The notes below the pieces were generated by a model. That model was not told the origin of the DNA and searched no databases. It saw only the letters and a list, made by a program, of their open reading frames with translations. 64,000 bases of DNA from Janthinobacterium sp. UMAB-56 (GTDB taxonomy: Bacteria; Pseudomonadota; Gammaproteobacteria; Burkholderiales; Burkholderiaceae_D): assembly GCF_900095265.1 (NCBI RefSeq), contig NZ_LT607654.1:407751-471750 (forward strand), written 5' to 3'. The translations under genes were made by a program, and so were the position numbers. Positions 17,383 through 26,587 of this stretch are shown piece by piece. Every line of letters starts with the position of its first letter. The first letter of the stretch is position 1.

Positions 17383-17867
17383 GGCTCCGGTGGACGGTGC
17401 CCCATCGCGTGCGTGGCCATCTTCAGGTACAGAGAGGCCTGCTCTTCATTGTGCGCATAGCCCATCGTCCCTTCGCCCAGGGCGATGGATTTCTGCTGCA
17501 GCGCTTCCGGGTATTGCGCATCGCAGGCGGCGTCGAGCCAAAAGCGCGCCTTCTCCTCGTCACTTTCCAGCAGCAGGTTCGCCACGATGAACATGGCCGG
17601 CGCCACGCCACGCTGCGCGGCCAGTTCCAGCCAGCGCAGCGCGGCGGCGCTGTCCTGCGGTCCGCCCATGCCGTTCTTATGCATCAGGCCCAGGTAATAC
17701 GCGGCGGGACCGCTGCCCTGCCCCGCCGCCTGTTCGAACAGGGCGCGCGCCTGCGGCTGGGAGGCTACTCCCGCGCGCATCAAGGTCTTGGCCTGGGCCG
17801 TGACGTCCTGCCCCGCCGATGCCAGCGGCGATCCGGCCAGGGCGATGGCAAACAACCATGCCTTCAT
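17379..17867 (-). CDS. secreted Sel1-repeat protein
   Basis: A 162-residue protein with signal peptide (MKAWLFAIALAGSPLASA) and Sel1/TPR-like helical repeats: ARALFEQAAGQGSGPAAYYL, then NGMGGPQDSAAALRWLELAA and a looser third repeat. Sel1 proteins are protein-protein scaffolds, here probably periplasmic. Its ATG overlaps the cpdB stop (ATGA), so translation is coupled to cpdB and the product may work with the nucleotidase; that is inference. Confidence 0.8.
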   Translation of the reverse strand: MKAWLFAIALAGSPLASAGQDVTAQAKTLMRAGVASQPQARALFEQAAGQGSGPAAYYLGLMHKNGMGGPQDSAAALRWLELAAQRGVAPAMFIVANLLLESDEEKARFWLDAACDAQYPEALQQKSIALGEGTMGYAHNEEQASLYLKMATHAMGHRPPEP

Positions 17868-19909
17868 TTCGACAGGTGTATCTGATACAGCGCAAAGCCC
17901 TTGCCCGCACCATCGTCAGCCTTCAGCTGCGTGACGTTATCGATGCCGGCCGCTCGCGCCAGGTCGATCACGTTCGGCGCCGAATGAAAGACCACCGGGC
18001 CTTGCGTGGCGACCTTGGCGAAGGTCCAGCTGCGCGCCGAGCCGTTCTTCGCGCGCGTCAGGTTTTTCTCTTGCGCGACGTAGGCGATCAAGAGTTCGCG
18101 GTTGTTGTCGGGCGACGCCACTACCGTCTTGCTGCCATCGAGGCCGGGGAAATTGCCGCCGCCGCTGGCGCGGTAGTTATTCGTCGCAATCAAAAATTCC
18201 TGCGCCGCATCCACCGGCTTGCCCTTGTACGTCAGACCCTGAATGCGCTGACCGGGTTTTTGCGTGACGTCGATCTGATAGCGCACGTCGGCGCTGGTAA
18301 TCGTATCGAAGTTGTAGCTAGGGTGGGCCGTGTTGACCAGTTCCTGCGGCTGCGCCTTATGCGGAGCGATGGTATTGAAACGCCGCGCCGACTGCTCCAG
18401 CCAGGCCTTCAGTTCTACCCCATTCATCTTCACGCCGTACAGCGCGTTCGGATACAGGTACAGATCAGCGGCGTTGTTGAGCGCCACGTTGCCCGCCTTG
18501 ACGTCCGTGTAGTCGGACACGCCGGCCGAGCCGCTCTTGAACGGGGACGACATCGACAGCACCGGCAGGTTGGCATACTGCGGCAAGTTCGCCTTCACAT
18601 ACGCGGCCAGATAGCCCGCTTGCGCCTGGTTCACCACTTCGATAGCACTGACATCGCCCACGTCGGCGAAATACGTCGACATGCGGAAGTCCGTGGCGCC
18701 GACCGGTGTCTGCACGTAGGCGATGGTGGCTGCGTGTTCCTCGGCCACCAGTTTGGCGATGGCCGCATCGGGCGCGACATAACTCTTGTCTGCGTTCTGG
18801 ATGCCGCGCGCTTCCACCGTGGTGGCGCTCTTGTCGATGACCCACCGCTTGCCGTCGTGGCGCAAGTGCAAGCCAATCACGCCCAGGTGCTTGCCCCACA
18901 AATTGGCCATCACGGTGGGAACGCCATTGACCAATCCCTTGACCTTGTCGACGCCGGGCAAATTAAATTGCGGCACCGTGCTGGCCGCGTTCGGGAACAA
19001 CTGGTGCGAATGGCCGATCAGCATGGCGTCCACGCCCGGCACTTGCGACAGGTAGTAATTACCGTTTTCCATGGTCGGCGAGTACGGGCTGTCATCGAGG
19101 CCGCCGTGCGAAATGGCTACCACCAGCTCAGCGCCTTTGGCGCGCATCTCGGGGATGAATTTTTCCGCCGTCTCGCGCACGCCCTGCGTGTAGACGCGCC
19201 CTTCGAGCCAGCGCTTGTCCCAGGCCATGATGGTGGGCGGGGCGAAGCTGATGATGCCCACTTTCACGCTGCTGCTCACGGCCTTGCCATCGGGACCGGT
19301 CGCCGTGATCTGCTTGTCGATGATGTGGTAGGGCGCAAACAGGGGCTTGCCCGTCTTGACGCTGTAGACGTTGGCCAGCACTTGCGGGAACGCCGGGCCG
19401 GCGCAACGCGGCTTGGCCGCGTCCACGCTGTCGACATCAAATTGGTTGCCCGTCACCTGGCTCAAAAATGCCAGGCCGTAGTTGAATTCATGGTTGCCGA
19501 TGCCGCCGCCATCGACTTTCAGCAAATTCATCGCCTTGTAAATGGCCAGGGTCTGGTCGCAGGCCAGCGGTTTCACGAGGGCCTGGTAGTCGGCCAGCGC
19601 CGTGCCCTGGATGGTGTCGCCGTTGTCGAGCAAGAGATTGTTCGGGAACTGCGCGCGCGCCTGCGCGATCAGGGTAGCCGTGCGTTCCAGGCCGATCGAC
19701 GGCTCCGCCTGCAGCTTGTAGTAATCATAACTGAGTACATTCGCGTGCAAGTCCGTCGTCTCCAGCAGGGCCAGGGTGGCGCTGCTGCCCGCCGGCGCCG
19801 CTGCCAGAGGCCGGGCCGGTTCGTGGGCGGCGGGCGGCAAGGCGCCGCAGCCGGCCAGCAGCAGCGGTAACAGGGCAAGACGGGGCAGTTGGCGCAGGGG
19901 TTGGCACAT
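17864..19909 (-). CDS. cpdB: 2',3'-cyclic-nucleotide 2'-phosphodiesterase / 3'-nucleotidase
   Basis: A bifunctional enzyme that opens 2',3'-cyclic nucleotides and removes the 3'-phosphate outside the cytoplasm for nucleoside salvage. The N-terminal metallophosphoesterase domain shows TTDLHANV, LLDNGDTIQG, GIGNHEFNYG and IGHSHQLF metal-site motifs. The C-terminal 5'-nucleotidase-type domain has NNYRASGGGNFPG. The start MCQPLRQLPR at 19909 leads to a lipobox LLLAGC, so this version (681 residues) is a lipoprotein rather than a soluble periplasmic enzyme. The open frame extends further upstream to 20137, but that part overlaps the prfB start and lacks a ribosome site. Confidence 0.93.
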   Translation of the reverse strand: MCQPLRQLPRLALLPLLLAGCGALPPAAHEPARPLAAAPAGSSATLALLETTDLHANVLSYDYYKLQAEPSIGLERTATLIAQARAQFPNNLLLDNGDTIQGTALADYQALVKPLACDQTLAIYKAMNLLKVDGGGIGNHEFNYGLAFLSQVTGNQFDVDSVDAAKPRCAGPAFPQVLANVYSVKTGKPLFAPYHIIDKQITATGPDGKAVSSSVKVGIISFAPPTIMAWDKRWLEGRVYTQGVRETAEKFIPEMRAKGAELVVAISHGGLDDSPYSPTMENGNYYLSQVPGVDAMLIGHSHQLFPNAASTVPQFNLPGVDKVKGLVNGVPTVMANLWGKHLGVIGLHLRHDGKRWVIDKSATTVEARGIQNADKSYVAPDAAIAKLVAEEHAATIAYVQTPVGATDFRMSTYFADVGDVSAIEVVNQAQAGYLAAYVKANLPQYANLPVLSMSSPFKSGSAGVSDYTDVKAGNVALNNAADLYLYPNALYGVKMNGVELKAWLEQSARRFNTIAPHKAQPQELVNTAHPSYNFDTITSADVRYQIDVTQKPGQRIQGLTYKGKPVDAAQEFLIATNNYRASGGGNFPGLDGSKTVVASPDNNRELLIAYVAQEKNLTRAKNGSARSWTFAKVATQGPVVFHSAPNVIDLARAAGIDNVTQLKADDGAGKGFALYQIHLSK

Positions 19910-20069
19910 GAGGAGTTCCTGTGGAAAGACAATATCGCCAGCATCATACGCAGCACGCCAGCCATCTTCAAGGCATAGATATTGTCGCAAATATAGCAAA
20001 ACCGTCATTTTATTGCCCCGTGCAATAGCAATTGCGCCGCAGCGGCAGCGGAAACGCGCCGCGCTCGCG

Positions 20070-20075
20070 TATAAT
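20070..20075 (+). promoter_or_regulatory. -10 element TATAAT upstream of prfB
   Basis: Perfect TATAAT, 36 bases before the prfB ATG. The -35 region is GC-rich and poor. Confidence 0.5.
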
Positions 20076-20111
20076 TCAGGGTTTGATTTCACCATAGAAG
20101 ACCAGAACATT

Positions 20112-21216
20112 ATGGAAGCCGAACGCATCAATATCATCTCCGCCCTGCTGAACGACCTGACGGTCCGCGAAGCCGAACTTCGGAGGTATCTTTGACTTCA
20201 CTGTCAAGTCGGAGAAACTAGAGCAAGTCAACGAAGAGCTGGAAGATCCTACCGTCTGGAACGATCCCAAGCGCGCCCAGGACCTCGGCAAGGAGAAGAA
20301 GGCGCTCGAAGCCATCGTCTTTACGCTCGCCAAGGCCGATGCCGACCTGCGCGACACCCGCGACCTGTTCGACATGGCCCGCGAAGAAGGCGATGACGAC
20401 ACGCTCGAAGCGATCGAGCAGGACGTGCAGGAAATCCGCAAGGTCATCGAAAGCATGGAGTTCCGCCGGATGTTCAACAATCCGATGGACCCGAACAACT
20501 GCTTCATCGACATCCAGGCCGGCGCCGGCGGTACGGAAGCACAGGACTGGGCCTCGATGCTGCTGCGCCAGTACCTGCGCTATTGCGAACGCAAGGGCTT
20601 CAAGGTCGAGATCCTGGAGCAGTCCGACGGCGAGGTAGCCGGCATCAAGACGGCCACCCTGAAGGTCGAGGGCGATCACGCCTACGGCTTCCTGCGCACG
20701 GAAACGGGCGTGCACCGCCTGGTGCGCAAGTCGCCATTCGACTCGGCCAATGGCCGCCACACCTCGTTTACGTCGCTGTTCGTGTATCCGGAAGTCGATG
20801 ACTCGATCGAAATCGACGTCAACCCGGCCGATATCCGCGTCGATACCTACCGCGCGTCGGGCGCCGGTGGTCAGCACATCAACAAGACCGACTCCGCCGT
20901 CCGCATGACCCATGCACCGACGGGCATCGTGGTGCAGTGCCAGAACGACCGTTCGCAGCACCGCAACCGCGCCGAAGCGATGGAAATGCTGAAAGCCAAG
21001 CTGTACGAACATGAACTGCGCAAGCGCATGAGCGAGCAGCAAAAGCTGGAAGACTCGAAGACGGACGTGGGCTGGGGCCACCAGATCCGCTCCTACGTGC
21101 TGGACCAGTCCCGCATCAAGGACTTGCGCACCGGTTTCGAGACGGGCAATACCAAGGGCGTGCTCGATGGCGACATCGACGAGTTCATTTCCGCCTCGCT
21201 CAAGCAAGGCGTGTAA
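20112..21216 (+). CDS. prfB: peptide chain release factor 2 (programmed +1 frameshift)
   Basis: RF2 releases the finished peptide at UGA and UAA codons. The gene is read in two frames: ATG 20112 to CTT 20190-20192, then a +1 shift past TGA at 20193-20195 into GAC 20194, giving 367 residues. The second frame contains the SPF anticodon-reading tripeptide ([11 protein letters not shown]) and the catalytic GGQ ([12 protein letters not shown]). Length fits the family. High RF2 terminates at the in-frame UGA; low RF2 permits the shift, so the gene regulates itself. A HAD phosphatase gene and lysS follow on the same strand. Confidence 0.97.
20182..20196 (+). promoter_or_regulatory. RF2 frameshift signal (internal SD + CTT TGA C)
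   Basis: GGAGG at 20182-20186 followed by TAT, then CTT TGA C at 20190-20196. This matches the classic signal, where an internal Shine-Dalgarno sequence three bases before CTT pushes the ribosome +1 on a slow UGA. The SD here is CGGAGG rather than the AGGGGG of E. coli. Confidence 0.95.
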
Positions 21217-21218
21217 GG

Positions 21219-21914
21219 ATGAATGCATCCCTTCCAGCCCGGCGTGCCTTCCTGTTCGATATGGATGGCACGATCGTCGACAACATGGCCTTCCACACGA
21301 CCTCGTGGCTGGCGTTCTTTGAACGCCACGGTCATGCGCTGGATGCGGATGCCTTTTTCCGCGACACGGCAGGACGACAGGGACACGAAATCATCGCCAA
21401 GTACCTGGGCGAGGATGCCGACCACGTCACCCTGCTGGCTGAAAAGGAAGTCGTCTACCGTGAACTGTACGGCCCGCACCTGGCCACGGTGGCCGGTTTC
21501 GACCAGCTGATCGCCAGCGCGCGCCAGCACGGCGTAGGGCTAGTGGTGGGCACGGCCGCGCCGGACGAGAACATCGCCTTCACGCTCGACGGCCTGGACC
21601 TGCGCCATCGCTTCGACGCCATCGTCGGCGCCGCCGACGTGGAACGGGGCAAGCCGCACCCGGACGTTTTCCTGAAGGGCGCGCAACTGGCCGGCGCGCT
21701 GCCGCAAGACTGCATCGTCTTTGAAGACGCGCCCCTGGGCGTGGAAGCGGCGCGCCGTGCCGGCATGCGCGTCGTGGTGCTCACCACCACTCTGTCGGCC
21801 GAGGCGTTTGCCGCCTTCGACAACGTCATTGCCATCGTGCCGGATTTCTCCGCACTCGACGTCGACGCACTGTTTGCCAGCGTGGCGCCAGCGCTGGCAC
21901 CACATCATCAATAA
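21219..21914 (+). CDS. HAD-superfamily phosphatase (beta-phosphoglucomutase-like subfamily)
   Basis: A 231-residue cytoplasmic hydrolase or phosphomutase. Motif I FLFDMDGTIVDN (nucleophile Asp ~14), motif II VVGTAAP, motif III with Lys in RGKPHPDVF and motif IV VFEDAPLGVEAA are all present, with a helical cap at ~20-85. This layout is that of the beta-PGM/phosphoglycolate phosphatase group; the substrate cannot be told. It starts two bases after the prfB stop, so it is co-transcribed and probably translationally coupled. Confidence 0.9.
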   Translation: MNASLPARRAFLFDMDGTIVDNMAFHTTSWLAFFERHGHALDADAFFRDTAGRQGHEIIAKYLGEDADHVTLLAEKEVVYRELYGPHLATVAGFDQLIASARQHGVGLVVGTAAPDENIAFTLDGLDLRHRFDAIVGAADVERGKPHPDVFLKGAQLAGALPQDCIVFEDAPLGVEAARRAGMRVVVLTTTLSAEAFAAFDNVIAIVPDFSALDVDALFASVAPALAPHHQ

Positions 21915-21932
21915 TCACCAACGAAGAACACC

Positions 21933-23462
21933 ATGACTACGGATATCCAAGAACAAGCCGCCGCCCCCGATGAAAACAAGATCATCGCCGAGCGCCGCGC
22001 CAAGCTGGCCGCACTGCGCGAACAAGGCGTCGCCTTCCCGAACGATTTCCGCCCTGAGCACAAGGCGGCCGATCTGCACGCGCAATACGGCAGCAAGACG
22101 CGCGAAGAGCTGGAAGCCGAACCTGTCACCGTGGTGCTGGCCGGCCGCATGATGCTCAAGCGCGAAGCGGGCAAGAAAGCCGCTTTCGCCACCCTGCAAG
22201 ACGCTTCCGGCCCGAAAGCCGACGGTCGCATACAGATCTACGCCACCCTCGACCTCACCGGCGAAGCGGCCATGGCCGCCCTGCACCACTATGACCTGGG
22301 CGATATCCTGGGCGTGACGGGCACCCTGTTCAAGACCAAGACGGACGAACTGACCATCAAGGTCACCGAACTGCGTTTGATCACCAAATCGCTGCGCCCG
22401 CTGCCGGACAAATTCCACGGCCTGGCCGACCAGGAAACGAAATACCGCCAGCGCTACGTCGACCTGATCATGAACGAAGAGACGCGCCGCACCTTCAAGG
22501 CGCGTACCGCCGCCATCTCGTCGATCCGCCGCTTCATGGAAAAGAACGAGTTCATGGAAGTGGAAACGCCGATGCTGCACACGATCCCGGGCGGCGCCGC
22601 GGCAAAGCCATTCATCACGCACCACAATGCGCTGGACATGCAAATGTTCCTGCGTATCGCGCCCGAGCTGTACCTGAAGCGCCTGGTGGTGGGCGGCTTC
22701 GACCGCGTGTTCGAAATCAACCGCAACTTCCGCAACGAAGGCGTGTCGATCCGTCACAACCCGGAATTCACGATGATGGAATTCTACGCGGCCTACACCG
22801 ACTACAAATGGCTGATGGACTTCACGGAAGCCGTCATCCGCCAGGCCGCCATCGACGCGCACGGCACCGCCACGCTGACCTACGGCGGCCGCGAGCTGGA
22901 CCTGGCAAAACCGTTCCACCGCCTGACCATCGTCGAAGCGATCAACAAGTACGCGCCGGGCTACACGCCGGAACAGTTGAACGATGCCGACTTCATCAAG
23001 GAAGAACTGAAGAAATTCGGCGTCAAGCCGTTCGCCACGGCCGGCCTGGGCGCGCTGCAACTGGCGCTGTTCGAAGAAACGGCGGAAGCGCAGCTGTGGG
23101 AACCGACCTACATCATCGACTACCCGGTCGAAGTGTCGCCACTGGCGCGCGCTTCCGACACGGTGGCCGGCATCACCGAGCGTTTTGAACTGTTCATGGT
23201 GGGCCGCGAAATCGCCAACGGTTTCTCCGAGTTGAACGACGCGGAAGACCAGTCGGCCCGCTTCCTGGCGCAAGTCGCTGCCAAGGACGCCGGCGATGAA
23301 GAGGCAATGTTCTACGACGCCGACTACATCCGCGCGCTGGAATACGGCATGCCGCCAGCCGGCGGCTGCGGCATCGGCATCGACCGCCTGATGATGATCA
23401 TCACGGATTCGCCGAACATCCGCGACGTCCTGCTGTTCCCGCATCTGCGCCGCGAAGACTAA
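21933..23462 (+). CDS. lysS: lysyl-tRNA synthetase (class II)
   Basis: A 509-residue enzyme that charges tRNA-Lys. The N-terminal OB-fold anticodon domain ([20 protein letters not shown]) precedes the class II core: motif 1 region around [10 protein letters not shown], motif 2 [20 protein letters not shown], motif 3 [12 protein letters not shown]. It follows prfB as in many proteobacteria and ends just before a strong terminator. Confidence 0.97.
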   Translation: MTTDIQEQAAAPDENKIIAERRAKLAALREQGVAFPNDFRPEHKAADLHAQYGSKTREELEAEPVTVVLAGRMMLKREAGKKAAFATLQDASGPKADGRIQIYATLDLTGEAAMAALHHYDLGDILGVTGTLFKTKTDELTIKVTELRLITKSLRPLPDKFHGLADQETKYRQRYVDLIMNEETRRTFKARTAAISSIRRFMEKNEFMEVETPMLHTIPGGAAAKPFITHHNALDMQMFLRIAPELYLKRLVVGGFDRVFEINRNFRNEGVSIRHNPEFTMMEFYAAYTDYKWLMDFTEAVIRQAAIDAHGTATLTYGGRELDLAKPFHRLTIVEAINKYAPGYTPEQLNDADFIKEELKKFGVKPFATAGLGALQLALFEETAEAQLWEPTYIIDYPVEVSPLARASDTVAGITERFELFMVGREIANGFSELNDAEDQSARFLAQVAAKDAGDEEAMFYDADYIRALEYGMPPAGGCGIGIDRLMMIITDSPNIRDVLLFPHLRRED

Positions 23463-23480
23463 TCACGGACGCAAGCCAGT

Positions 23481-23518
23481 AAAAAGCCGCCTGATTTTGC
23501 GATCAGGCGGCTTTTTTT
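23481..23518. terminator. strong bidirectional rho-independent terminator
   Basis: AAAAAGCCGCCTGAT, short loop, ATCAGGCGGCTTTTTTT. It ends the lysS transcript and, on the minus strand, the sugar-acid operon whose last gene stops at 23536. Confidence 0.92.
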
Positions 23519-23535
23519 GCGTCGATTACCGGCTA

Positions 23536-24537
23536 TCAGTTGGCGAGGGTCACGCGCTGGTGGCTGCGCCTGGCCTGCTGCGCCGCCAGCGCCGTGGCCA
23601 GCGCGCGCATGCCGTCGTCGCCAGTGGCGGCCGGCTGCCCTTCGCCGCGCATGGCGCGCTGGAAGGCGCGCACCGAGCGCACATACAGGTTTTCATGCTC
23701 GACGGGGATGTCGACGCTGCCACCGTCGCGGGTCAGGCAGATGGTGCCGACGGGGCGCTGCGTCATCACGCCGGTGGCGAAGATGGTGCCCTTGCTGCCG
23801 ATGATTTCCACGCCGGACAGCGAATGCGGTGCGTTGAACGCATCGTGCACCTGCACCAGGGTGCCGTTGTCGAACTCGATGACGGCCATCAGACCCTCCT
23901 CGAGTCCGGCCACCGTCATGCCGCCGCTGGTGGCACAGGCGGTGACGTGGCGCGGCTCCGAGTCCAGCAAAAAGCGCAAGGTGTCGACGTCGTGCACGAA
24001 CATGTCGAGCGTGACGCCGCCCGATTCCGGCGCGTCCAGGCGCCAGCCGCGCAGGTGCTGCGGCAGGTTGTTCGCGTGCAGCACGCGGCAATACAGGGGC
24101 TGGCCGATCTCGCCGGCGCGTATCAGCTCGCGCACCTTGGCGTGGCTGGCGGCGTTGCGCAGGTGATGGTTAATCCCCAGCACCACGCCCGCTTCGGCGC
24201 AGCCGTCGACCATGCGGCGCGCGTCGTCCAGGTTCAGCGCCAGCGGCTTCTCGCACAGCACGTGCTTGCCCGCGCGCGCCGCCTGCAAGGTCTGCGCCAT
24301 ATGCCATTCGTTGGTGGTGCTGATGTACACGGCATCCGCGCCCGGGTGCGCCAGCGCAGTATCCAGGTCGGTATAACTGGCGGCGATGCCGAACTGCGCG
24401 GCAAACGCGGCGCCGCGCGCGGCATCCCGGCTGACCACGGCCAGTACTTCCGCATCGCCCTGCTGGCCGATCGCGTCGACCATCCATTCGCGCGCCACCG
24501 TGCTGGCGCCAACCAAAATCCATCCGATCTTCTTCAT
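23536..24537 (-). CDS. Gfo/Idh/MocA-family NAD(P)-dependent oxidoreductase
   Basis: A 333-residue dehydrogenase acting on a sugar or polyol. The N-terminal Rossmann fold starts KKIGWILVGASTVA, the family signature CEKPLALN lies near residue 97, and the C-terminal alpha/beta domain carries GGVTLDMFVHDVDTLRFLL with the HD..D site. It is the last gene of the sugar-acid cluster, 12 bases after the porin gene. In that context it probably oxidises or reduces a related aldonic or keto sugar so that it can enter the same pathway; the exact substrate is unknown. Confidence 0.88.
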   Translation of the reverse strand: MKKIGWILVGASTVAREWMVDAIGQQGDAEVLAVVSRDAARGAAFAAQFGIAASYTDLDTALAHPGADAVYISTTNEWHMAQTLQAARAGKHVLCEKPLALNLDDARRMVDGCAEAGVVLGINHHLRNAASHAKVRELIRAGEIGQPLYCRVLHANNLPQHLRGWRLDAPESGGVTLDMFVHDVDTLRFLLDSEPRHVTACATSGGMTVAGLEEGLMAVIEFDNGTLVQVHDAFNAPHSLSGVEIIGSKGTIFATGVMTQRPVGTICLTRDGGSVDIPVEHENLYVRSVRAFQRAMRGEGQPAATGDDGMRALATALAAQQARRSHQRVTLAN

Positions 24538-24549
24538 TCCATTCTCCCC

Positions 24550-25572
24550 TTAAAAAGTGTGGCGCAGGCCGAGGTTCCAGGCCTGGTTGCCGCTGCCGTT
24601 GTCGGTGGCGTTGCCCACCACATAGGCGGCGCCGTTGCGGTTGTCGATATGCGCATAGGCCGCGTACAAGGTGCTGCGCTTCGACAGCGCGTAGGTGTAG
24701 CCGATGCCGACCTGGGAAGCGTCACCGTTGGCAGCGCGCCGGTCGTCGCGCCGCACGTACGAGAGCAAGACGCGGTGCGGGCCAAAAGGCACGGTGGCGC
24801 CCAGCATCAGGTCCGCACTGTCGACCGTGGTGGCGGCGCCCGCCGTGCTCTTGCTGACGGCGACGGCGCCATGCGCCTTGACCACGCCGAAGTCCCAGGT
24901 GGCCCCGAGCACCGTGTTCCTCGCCCTGCCCGCCACCTGCGCGTTTGATATGGTATTGGCGTCCTGGTGCGCCATGCGCAGATACAGCGACCCGCTGGCA
25001 TAGGTGGCCGCCGCGCCCGCGTAGCGCCTGGCCGCCGCGTCGCCGGGCACTTCGCCGAAGCCGTACGCCAGTTCGCCGGAAAGGCCGCCGCGCACGGGAG
25101 AACTGTAGCTGATGCTGTTGTCGACGCGGCTGATGTAGCCGGCCGTGAAGACATTGCTCATCCTGCCCGCAAAACCCAGGTAAAACGGGTCCAGCGCCCC
25201 CAGGCTGCTATCGATGAAGGTGTACTGGCGGCCCAGCCGCAGCGTGCCCGCCGCGCCGGCGAGGCCAACGAAAGCCTGGCGCCCGAACAGCAGGCCGCCC
25301 TGGGCCGAAGCGCCCGTGTCGGCCAGAATGCCCGCATCCATCGTAAAGATCGCCGTCATGCCGCCGCCCAGGTCTTCGCTGCCCTTGAAGCCCAATCGCG
25401 AGCCGTTGGCGATGCCGCTGGTCACCTTGAGCACCCTGCCGCCGGCGCCGCCGTTCTCGGACACCAGGCCCAGGTCCGCGATGCCGTACATGGCCACGTT
25501 CGACTGCGCCGAGCACAGGCTGCTGCAAGCGCCGGCGCCGATGATCATTGCTCCTGCTACCTTATTCTTCAT
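24550..25572 (-). CDS. outer-membrane porin (Burkholderiales general porin family)
   Basis: A 340-residue beta-barrel porin: signal peptide MKNKVAGAMIIGAGACSSLC followed by QSNVAMYGIADLGLV, the usual mature start of Neisseria/Burkholderia-type porins. Further landmarks are SRLGFKGSEDLGGGM, FGRQAFVGLAGAAGTLRLGR, a GIGYTYALSKRS strand and C-terminal Phe (LGLRHTF). Its position inside the catabolic operon suggests it helps the pathway's acidic substrate cross the outer membrane. Confidence 0.92.
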   Translation of the reverse strand: MKNKVAGAMIIGAGACSSLCSAQSNVAMYGIADLGLVSENGGAGGRVLKVTSGIANGSRLGFKGSEDLGGGMTAIFTMDAGILADTGASAQGGLLFGRQAFVGLAGAAGTLRLGRQYTFIDSSLGALDPFYLGFAGRMSNVFTAGYISRVDNSISYSSPVRGGLSGELAYGFGEVPGDAAARRYAGAAATYASGSLYLRMAHQDANTISNAQVAGRARNTVLGATWDFGVVKAHGAVAVSKSTAGAATTVDSADLMLGATVPFGPHRVLLSYVRRDDRRAANGDASQVGIGYTYALSKRSTLYAAYAHIDNRNGAAYVVGNATDNGSGNQAWNLGLRHTF

Positions 25573-25607
25573 GTCTTTCCCTGTCTATCTTCTTATGGAA
25601 ACTGCGC

Positions 25608-26567
25608 CTAGCTCACCAGGTGGCGCGGACGCTCGCCGCGCAGGCCGGCCAGCAGGTTGTCCACCGCCTGCTGCGCCATGGCGTAGCGCGTTTCATGCGT
25701 GGCCGAGCCGATGTGCGGCAGCGCCACCACGTTGGCCATGCCCGGCAGCGGATTGTCCGGTGCCAGCGGTTCGCGCTCGAACACATCGAGACCGGCGCCG
25801 TGGATGGTGCCCTGTTGCAGCGCCTCGATCAGCGCCGCCTCGTCGACGATGCGCCCGCGCGAACCGTTGATGAAAATGGCGCCGGGGCGCATCAGCGCGA
25901 ACTCGCGCCGGCCCATCATGCGTTCCGTCTGCGCCGTCAGCGGCAGCACCACGCAGACGAAATCGGAGCTGGCCAGCAAGTCGTCGAGCGCCACCTGGCG
26001 CGCGCCCAGCGCCGCCTCCACTTCGGGCACCGCCTCGCCGTTCACGTACAGCACCTGCATGCCGAAGCCCAGCGCGGCGCGGCGGGCGACGGCGCGGCCG
26101 ATACGGCCCATGCCCAGCATGCCGATGGTCTTGCCATGCACGTTGACGCCGTACTGGCTTTCGCCCACGCTGCGCGTCCAGCTTCCCGCCTTGACGAATT
26201 CGGCCAGTTCGACGACGCGCCGCGCACTGGCGAGTATCAGCGCGAAGATCGTGTCGGCCGTCGTTTCCGTCAGCACATCCGGCGTATTGGCCAGCAAGAT
26301 GCCCCGTGCGCGCAGGTAATCGACGTCGAACTGGTCGACGCCCACCGAAATAGTGGAAATGATGCGCAGGTCAAAGGCCGGGTCCAGCAGTTCGCGGTCC
26401 AGGCGCACGCTGGCGCCCAGCAAGCCATGCGCGCCGCGGATGGCGGCGGCGAACGCGGCGCGGTTGCCCGCATCGATGGCCTCGAAATACGTCACCTCGC
26501 ATTCGGCGCGCAGGCGTGCCAGCAGCGGCTCGGCCAGTTTTTTATACACAACGACATGTTTTTTCAC
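25608..26567 (-). CDS. D-2-hydroxyacid dehydrogenase, KguD-like (2-ketogluconate-6-phosphate reductase type)
   Basis: A 319-residue NAD(P)H-dependent reductase. It shows the NAD site GMLGMGRIGRAVARRA, catalytic Arg in NGSRGRIVDE, Glu in DVFEREPL and His in LPHIGSATHETR. KguD reduces 2-keto-6-phosphogluconate to 6-phosphogluconate; other members reduce glyoxylate, hydroxypyruvate or 2-ketogluconate. The role is assigned from the adjacent kinase and isomerase genes. I prefer GTG 26567 because AGGGGA lies seven bases upstream and the protein then starts MKKHVVVYKKL. An ATG at 26591, overlapping the kinase stop, is the alternative. The long open frame running on to 27806 is a shadow of the kinase gene. 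Confidence 0.85.
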   Translation of the reverse strand: MKKHVVVYKKLAEPLLARLRAECEVTYFEAIDAGNRAAFAAAIRGAHGLLGASVRLDRELLDPAFDLRIISTISVGVDQFDVDYLRARGILLANTPDVLTETTADTIFALILASARRVVELAEFVKAGSWTRSVGESQYGVNVHGKTIGMLGMGRIGRAVARRAALGFGMQVLYVNGEAVPEVEAALGARQVALDDLLASSDFVCVVLPLTAQTERMMGRREFALMRPGAIFINGSRGRIVDEAALIEALQQGTIHGAGLDVFEREPLAPDNPLPGMANVVALPHIGSATHETRYAMAQQAVDNLLAGLRGERPRHLVS

Positions 26568-26587
26568 GCGTGTTTCCCCTGTTCTGT

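Noticed and set aside
19910-20137. Extended start of cpdB
   Set aside because: The extension overlaps the prfB start and promoter and would bury the lipoprotein signal peptide.
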